Positions 4,746-7,974 of a stretch of DNA of 7,974 nt are shown here, in pieces. The DNA lies in NCBI GenBank assembly GCA_934273135.1, contig CAKQSU010000039.1, positions 1 to 7,974 on the forward strand. The letters run 5' to 3'. The notes beneath the pieces are model-generated. The model saw nothing but the letters and a program-made list of their open reading frames with translations. It was not told where the DNA came from and did no database searches. Position 1 is the stretch's first letter, and each line of letters opens with the position of its first letter. The translations under genes were made by a program, and so were the position numbers. The stretch is from an uncultured Clostridia bacterium (GTDB lineage Bacteria; Bacillota; Clostridia; Christensenellales; Borkfalkiaceae).

Positions 4746-5453
4746 ATGACGGAAGTTGCCATCATAGAGGACGACGTTAACTATGCGCTCGGCTTGGAGG
4801 AATATTTCAAAAGATACGGAGCGGAAACGGGCTGCGTATTTTCCGTTACGAAGTTTACGTCCGCAGTGGATTTTCTGACGGGCTATAAGGGCAACTACGG
4901 GATAATATGCATGGACATAGACTTGCCCGACATGGACGGAATGAGGGCTTCGAGAAAATTAAGGGAAATTGATTCCATTGCCGCGCTTTTGTTCGTCACC
5001 AATATGGCGCAGTGCGCCGTGATGGGTTACGAAGTTAATGCAATGGATTTTATGGTCAAGCCCGTGGGATACGCTAACTTCAAGGTGAAAATCGCGCGGG
5101 CGCTCGAATACTTAAAGACCGCGAAAGCCGACAAAATAATGATAACCAACAAGCAGGGCGTAAGGGTTGTCGGCGTGCAGGAGATACGCTATATCGACGT
5201 TTTAGGCCATACCGTTACGTTTCACTTAAAAGACGAAAACGTTTCCGCATGGGGAACGCTTAAAAAGTACGAGGACGAATTGAAGGGTTTGGGCTTTTCT
5301 CGTTGCGCAAGCTCGTTCCTCGTCAATCTCCGCTTCGTTACGGGCGTAAAAGATTACGATTGCTTTGTAGACGGCGAAAAATTGCAGATAAGCTACGCGC
5401 GCAAAAAACCCTTCTTAAAGGACGTTGCGGACTACCTCGGAGGCAAAGTTTAA
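4746..5453 (+). CDS. LytTR-family response regulator
   Basis: This 235-residue regulator has a receiver domain (about 1-120) and a LytTR DNA-binding domain (about 130-233). The receiver carries the acidic pocket Glu8-Asp9-Asp10, the phospho-acceptor Asp57 in CMDIDLPDMDG, Thr85 and Lys105-Pro106, all expected for a functional receiver. The LytTR part shows VGVQEIRYIDVLGHTVTFHL and the FSRCASSFLVNLRFV stretch, where family members usually have F-x-R-x-H-x-S; here the His is Ala188. The start has AAGGAGG (4732-4738) 7 bases before the ATG. The stop overlaps the kinase start by one base (TAATG), so the two are translationally coupled. It is an AgrA/VirR-like transcription factor that responds to the neighbouring kinase. 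Targets are not known; the downstream lipoprotein and its own leader repeats are candidates. Confidence 0.95.
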   Translation: MTEVAIIEDDVNYALGLEEYFKRYGAETGCVFSVTKFTSAVDFLTGYKGNYGIICMDIDLPDMDGMRASRKLREIDSIAALLFVTNMAQCAVMGYEVNAMDFMVKPVGYANFKVKIARALEYLKTAKADKIMITNKQGVRVVGVQEIRYIDVLGHTVTFHLKDENVSAWGTLKKYEDELKGLGFSRCASSFLVNLRFVTGVKDYDCFVDGEKLQISYARKKPFLKDVADYLGGKV

Positions 5454-6814
5454 TGTACGAGTTTACTTCGCTGTTTTTGTATAAAACGCTGTTTGCCGCC
5501 GAACTTTTCGTCGCGGAAACGCTTATGTCGCTAAACTTAAAGCGGAAAAAACTCTTTCCGCTCCGACTTGCAGGCTCTCTTTTTGCCGTTCTCCTTTTTG
5601 CGTTCGCTCTGCCGGTTGTGAGCTACGGCGTAGTGTGGAACATAACGATGTTCCTTGCGATATTTTTCTTTTCGCTTTTTTCTATGGGCTTTACGTACGA
5701 CGAGCCGTGGCGAATAATCGTTTTTTGCGGAATCGCCGGCTACGTCACGCAACACGTCGCTTATGAAGTTTTCGATATGGCAAGCGTCGCGCTCTCGCTC
5801 GGTCCGTCCGTGGACTCCGGCGCGTATAGCGATTCGCTTTTCGACATAACCAAGTTCTTTTACGGAAGCGGCGCGGGGTCGGCGGCAAATCCGTTCATGT
5901 TCGTCATTTACGGCTACGTTTACGGTATGACTTATTTTTTCTCATATCTATTTATGAAGTCGAAAAAGGACAAGATAAAACTTTTGACCGCCGATAGCTT
6001 TGCAACGGTCGTTCTCGTCGCGCTGATACTTCTTTTTGCCGTTGCGCTCAGTTCCGTCGTTACCGCAAAAAGTAAGCTCGTTTACGAAAAAGGCTACCTC
6101 ATTTTGCTTGCCGCGTACAATATCTGTTGTTGTCTTTTGGCGATGTACCTTCAATTCGACGTTGCCTTGCGCCGCAAGCTCGAAACGGACGTTACAACCA
6201 TAAAATCGCTTTGGGAAAAGGATAAGGCGCAGTACGAACTTTCAAAAGCCAATATAGAGGCGATAAACTTAAAATTCCACGACTTAAAGTACAGAATACG
6301 GCGGATCGGCAACGAAAAGACGGTTGACGACAAAACGATAGGCGAAATCGAACGTGCCGTTTCCTTTTACGACGCGGCGGTTAAAACGGGCAACCCCGCG
6401 CTCGACGTTATACTCACCGAAAAAAGCCTGCTTTCCTATTCGGATGGCATAAAATTCTGCTGTATAGCCGACGGCAAGGCCCTTTCTTTTATGGAAGAAA
6501 CAGACCTTTACACGCTTTTTGGTAATTTAGCCGACAACGCGATTGAAGCCGTGCGCACGCTCGAAGCCGACAAAAAAGTCATATCCCTTTCCGTTAAGAG
6601 AACCAACGATTTTCTCTCCGTGAACATGCACAACTGCTACGAAGGCGAGCTACGCTTTAAGGATACGCTCCCGCTCACCACGAAAAAGGATTCCGAATCG
6701 CACGGGTACGGAATGAAGAGCGTAAAGCTTTTGTGCGAAAAGTACGGCGGCGAACTTTCCGTTTCGACCGACAAAAACGTTTTCAACGTCAATATAGTCT
6801 TTCCGTTGTCTTAG
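5453..6814 (+). CDS. GHKL sensor histidine kinase (AgrC-like architecture)
   Basis: The 453-residue protein starts at the ATG overlapping the regulator stop, with GGAGG 9 bases upstream. The N-terminal half has six or seven membrane helices (about 7-25, 36-58, 62-80, 87-105, 148-168, 181-203, 214-233). A linker with coiled-coil character (about 236-270) follows, then the H-box INLKFHDLKYRI with His276, the usual His-Asp-Leu-Lys form of this class. The ATPase part has the N-box LFGNLADNAIEA (355-366, Asn358 and Asn362) and the G-box SHGYGMKSV (416-424), and ends in the final beta strand NVNIVFPLS. This is the AgrC/ComD-like type that senses extracellular peptides or membrane signals, but no agrB/agrD-like genes are in the window and the ligand is unknown. 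The TAG stop is formed jointly by a TA target duplication and the first base of an inserted element. Confidence 0.95.
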   Translation: MYEFTSLFLYKTLFAAELFVAETLMSLNLKRKKLFPLRLAGSLFAVLLFAFALPVVSYGVVWNITMFLAIFFFSLFSMGFTYDEPWRIIVFCGIAGYVTQHVAYEVFDMASVALSLGPSVDSGAYSDSLFDITKFFYGSGAGSAANPFMFVIYGYVYGMTYFFSYLFMKSKKDKIKLLTADSFATVVLVALILLFAVALSSVVTAKSKLVYEKGYLILLAAYNICCCLLAMYLQFDVALRRKLETDVTTIKSLWEKDKAQYELSKANIEAINLKFHDLKYRIRRIGNEKTVDDKTIGEIERAVSFYDAAVKTGNPALDVILTEKSLLSYSDGIKFCCIADGKALSFMEETDLYTLFGNLADNAIEAVRTLEADKKVISLSVKRTNDFLSVNMHNCYEGELRFKDTLPLTTKKDSESHGYGMKSVKLLCEKYGGELSVSTDKNVFNVNIVFPLS

Positions 6815-7022
6815 GGATTGCATTCCTTATCACTAACTACCTAAAAGGCGGCTTTTTCGCGCTTTTTAGCGACCGTTCGGGCGCAGTACGTTCAGTACAG
6901 CATCCCTCACGCTCGCAAAAAATCATCAAAAAATACGCTCTTTTAGGTGCTTCGCATTTTTGCGGATAGAAAAAAACCGATTTATTGCCGCAAAAATAAT
7001 TAGTGATGAAGAATGCAATCCC
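6814..7022. mobile_element. MITE-like element (209 bp) with TA target duplication
   Basis: The ends are 25-bp terminal inverted repeats with 22 matches (6814-6838 and 6998-7022; outer 12 bases GGGATTGCATTC identical). TA stands directly outside both ends (6812-6813 and 7023-7024), the target duplication typical of Tc1/mariner/IS630-type transposition. Inside are two more inverted pairs: ACCTAAAAG 6839-6847 with 6940-6948, and ATTTTTGCGG 6956-6965 with 6988-6997. The centre is GTACGTTCAGTAC (6886-6898). No transposase or credible gene lies within, so it is non-autonomous. Its left end supplies the last base of the kinase stop codon. Confidence 0.85.
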
Positions 7023-7083
7023 TATCTTTTTTCCGCCGAAAAAAACGATTATGCTGTAAAAAAGCACGATTACGTTATTGCTA

Positions 7084-7112
7084 TTGCGCTATCCCTTCGC
7101 TTACCCTATAAT
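7084..7112 (+). promoter_or_regulatory. Likely promoter of the lipoprotein gene
   Basis: TTGCGC (7084-7089) and a consensus TATAAT (7107-7112) are 17 bases apart. The predicted start near 7119 gives a leader of about 70 bases. The -10 lies inside the loop of the hairpin at 7093-7128, so terminator and promoter overlap. Confidence 0.6.
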
Positions 7113-7134
7113 CGGCGTGTGCGAAGGGTTTTTT
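7093..7134 (+). terminator. Probable terminator of the two-component operon
   Basis: CCCTTCGC (7093-7100) pairs perfectly with GCGAAGGG (7121-7128) across a 20-base loop and is followed by six T. The loop is longer than usual, which lowers confidence, but the stem and T-tract placement fit an intrinsic terminator separated from its operon by the inserted element. Confidence 0.6.
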
Positions 7135-7188
7135 ATTGCGATTTTCATGCATACTAAACCTTGTCAAAAACAAAAAGGAGCAATTCTC

Positions 7189-7974
7189 ATGAGGAAAATT
7201 CTTATCTCCGCGCTGATCTTAATATGCGCCGTCACTCTCGCGTGCGGTTGCGCGCCCAAAACGCCTGCGAGTTCGCCGGGAGGGAGCAGCGCGAACGCGG
7301 AAATCTCGATAAAAAGCCTTGTCGTCAAGAAAATGCCGACAAAAACGGAATACTTCGAGGGCGAAAACTTCGACCCGACGGGTATGATAATCGAAGCCGT
7401 CTGGTATGACGATTACACCGATCCGCTAACGAAAACCGATTACGTAATCGAAAACGGCGAAAACCTTGCCGTGGGTATGACGAGCGTTACCGTTACCTTC
7501 GAGGACGGAAGAGTCGAAGTGCCTGTCACCGTGAAAGCCTTTGCGGCAACGGGCATACGCGTAGCGGCTCTCCCGGAAGCTACGGACGGTTTAAGCGAAA
7601 GTCTTTTCGATTTTTCGGGGCTTAAAGTAGTCGCGTTCAACGCCGAAAAGGAAATACAAATAAACGATTATTCGCTCTTTTTAGGAGAAACTAAAATCGA
7701 CAAAACGCGCGCCGAGCTTGCGCCCGGCAATAACCTTATAACCGTAAAATACAAGGATTTTTCCACGGAATTCAAGGTGCGCTTTAAAAAGGGTTACCGC
7801 GTGGAGTTTGAAAATATTCTCTCTTTTGCGGACGTTACTTTGAGCGAGAAAAACTTTATAGAAAAGACTTCCACTAACTATCAATACCGCGAAATGACCG
7901 TTACCAAGGACTATGCTTCCGAGGGTAAATATATGGGCTACGTCGCAAAAAACGACGTTATAAGAATGCATGCC
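7189..7974 (+). CDS. Ig-like-domain lipoprotein, 3' truncated by window edge
   Basis: The frame runs to the last base, giving 262 visible residues. The start ATG at 7189 has AAAAAGGAG 8 bases upstream. The N-terminus is a lipoprotein signal: MRK, a hydrophobic stretch to residue 18, and a Cys-Gly-Cys where Cys19 or Cys21 would be lipidated, followed by a Ser/Pro/Gly linker. Residues about 40-118 look like a Big_3-type bacterial Ig domain (PTKTEYFEGENFDPTGM, then an aromatic-Asp strand and VGMTSVTVTF). A second similar domain covers about 119-205. From about 208 a beta-rich domain starts with YRVEFENI and has ASEGKYMGYVAKNDVIRM, which resembles the opening of CBM6/CBM35-like jelly rolls. I infer a surface-anchored, possibly glycan-binding protein; a catalytic domain could follow beyond the window. 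It lies downstream of the LytTR operon and may be one of its targets. Confidence 0.85.
   Translation, partial: MRKILISALILICAVTLACGCAPKTPASSPGGSSANAEISIKSLVVKKMPTKTEYFEGENFDPTGMIIEAVWYDDYTDPLTKTDYVIENGENLAVGMTSVTVTFEDGRVEVPVTVKAFAATGIRVAALPEATDGLSESLFDFSGLKVVAFNAEKEIQINDYSLFLGETKIDKTRAELAPGNNLITVKYKDFSTEFKVRFKKGYRVEFENILSFADVTLSEKNFIEKTSTNYQYREMTVTKDYASEGKYMGYVAKNDVIRMHA

Noticed and set aside
5303..5452. Upstream extension of the kinase to an earlier ATG
   Set aside because: The 50 extra codons overlap the LytTR domain in another frame and encode an Arg-rich stretch. The ATG at 5453 has GGAGG and the typical TAATG overlap.
6837..7067. Short open frames on both strands across the inserted element (including 6733-6969, 6837-7067 and 6960-7157)
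   Set aside because: They cross the element boundaries or the kinase end, lack ribosome binding sites and encode low-complexity Lys/Phe-rich sequence; the inverted repeats explain the region better.
7440..7971. Minus-strand open frames within the lipoprotein gene
   Set aside because: They are antisense to a gene with a signal peptide, ribosome binding site and Ig-like domains, and show no independent signals.

Overview
The window reads as a low-to-mid GC Bacillota genome, most likely an uncultured gut Clostridia. The evidence is AGGAGG-type ribosome binding sites, sigma-A-like promoters, intrinsic terminators with T-tracts, an agr-like LytTR/GHKL two-component pair, and modular surface and lipoproteins of a style common in that group. 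Species-level placement is not possible from the sequence alone. I see no CRISPR array, rRNA or tRNA.

Region 1 (1-2190) is the 3' part of a secreted, beta-helix-type surface protein. It is followed directly by two very small genes (51 and 42 codons) that lie in the same reading frame, separated by one stop codon and two sense codons. Both peptides begin MKK and share a loose pattern. A strong palindromic terminator closes the unit.

Region 2 (2190-3935) starts with a compact intergenic repeat element, followed by a cyclophilin-type peptidyl-prolyl isomerase on the minus strand. Divergent from it is a multi-spanning membrane protein that resembles the FAR-17a/AIG1 (Pr6Pr) fold. Its promoter places the predicted transcription start on the A of its ATG, so its mRNA is probably leaderless. 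A bidirectional terminator with a 20-bp tandem duplication of its arm follows.

Region 3 (3934-4566) holds two small DNA-binding proteins, an XRE-type HTH (minus) and a winged-HTH protein (plus). They are divergently arranged around a strong promoter decorated with inverted repeats, which looks like a small local regulatory switch.

Region 4 (4567-7134) is a two-gene operon: a LytTR response regulator and a GHKL sensor kinase overlapping as TAATG. It has its own TTGACA promoter and a leader with two GGGGTAC direct repeats. A 209-bp MITE-like element with 25-bp terminal inverted repeats and TA target duplication sits exactly at the kinase stop codon, and the element supplies the G of the TAG stop.

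Region 5 (7084-7974) is a lipoprotein gene cut off by the window end, with Ig-like (Big_3-like) domains and the start of what may be a CBM6/35-like domain. Its likely -10 box lies in the loop of the preceding terminator hairpin.

The items most worth a second look are the twin in-frame micropeptides, the MITE that created a stop codon, the leaderless membrane-protein mRNA, and the palindrome-rich divergent regulator promoter. No complete novel defence or biosynthetic system is evident.
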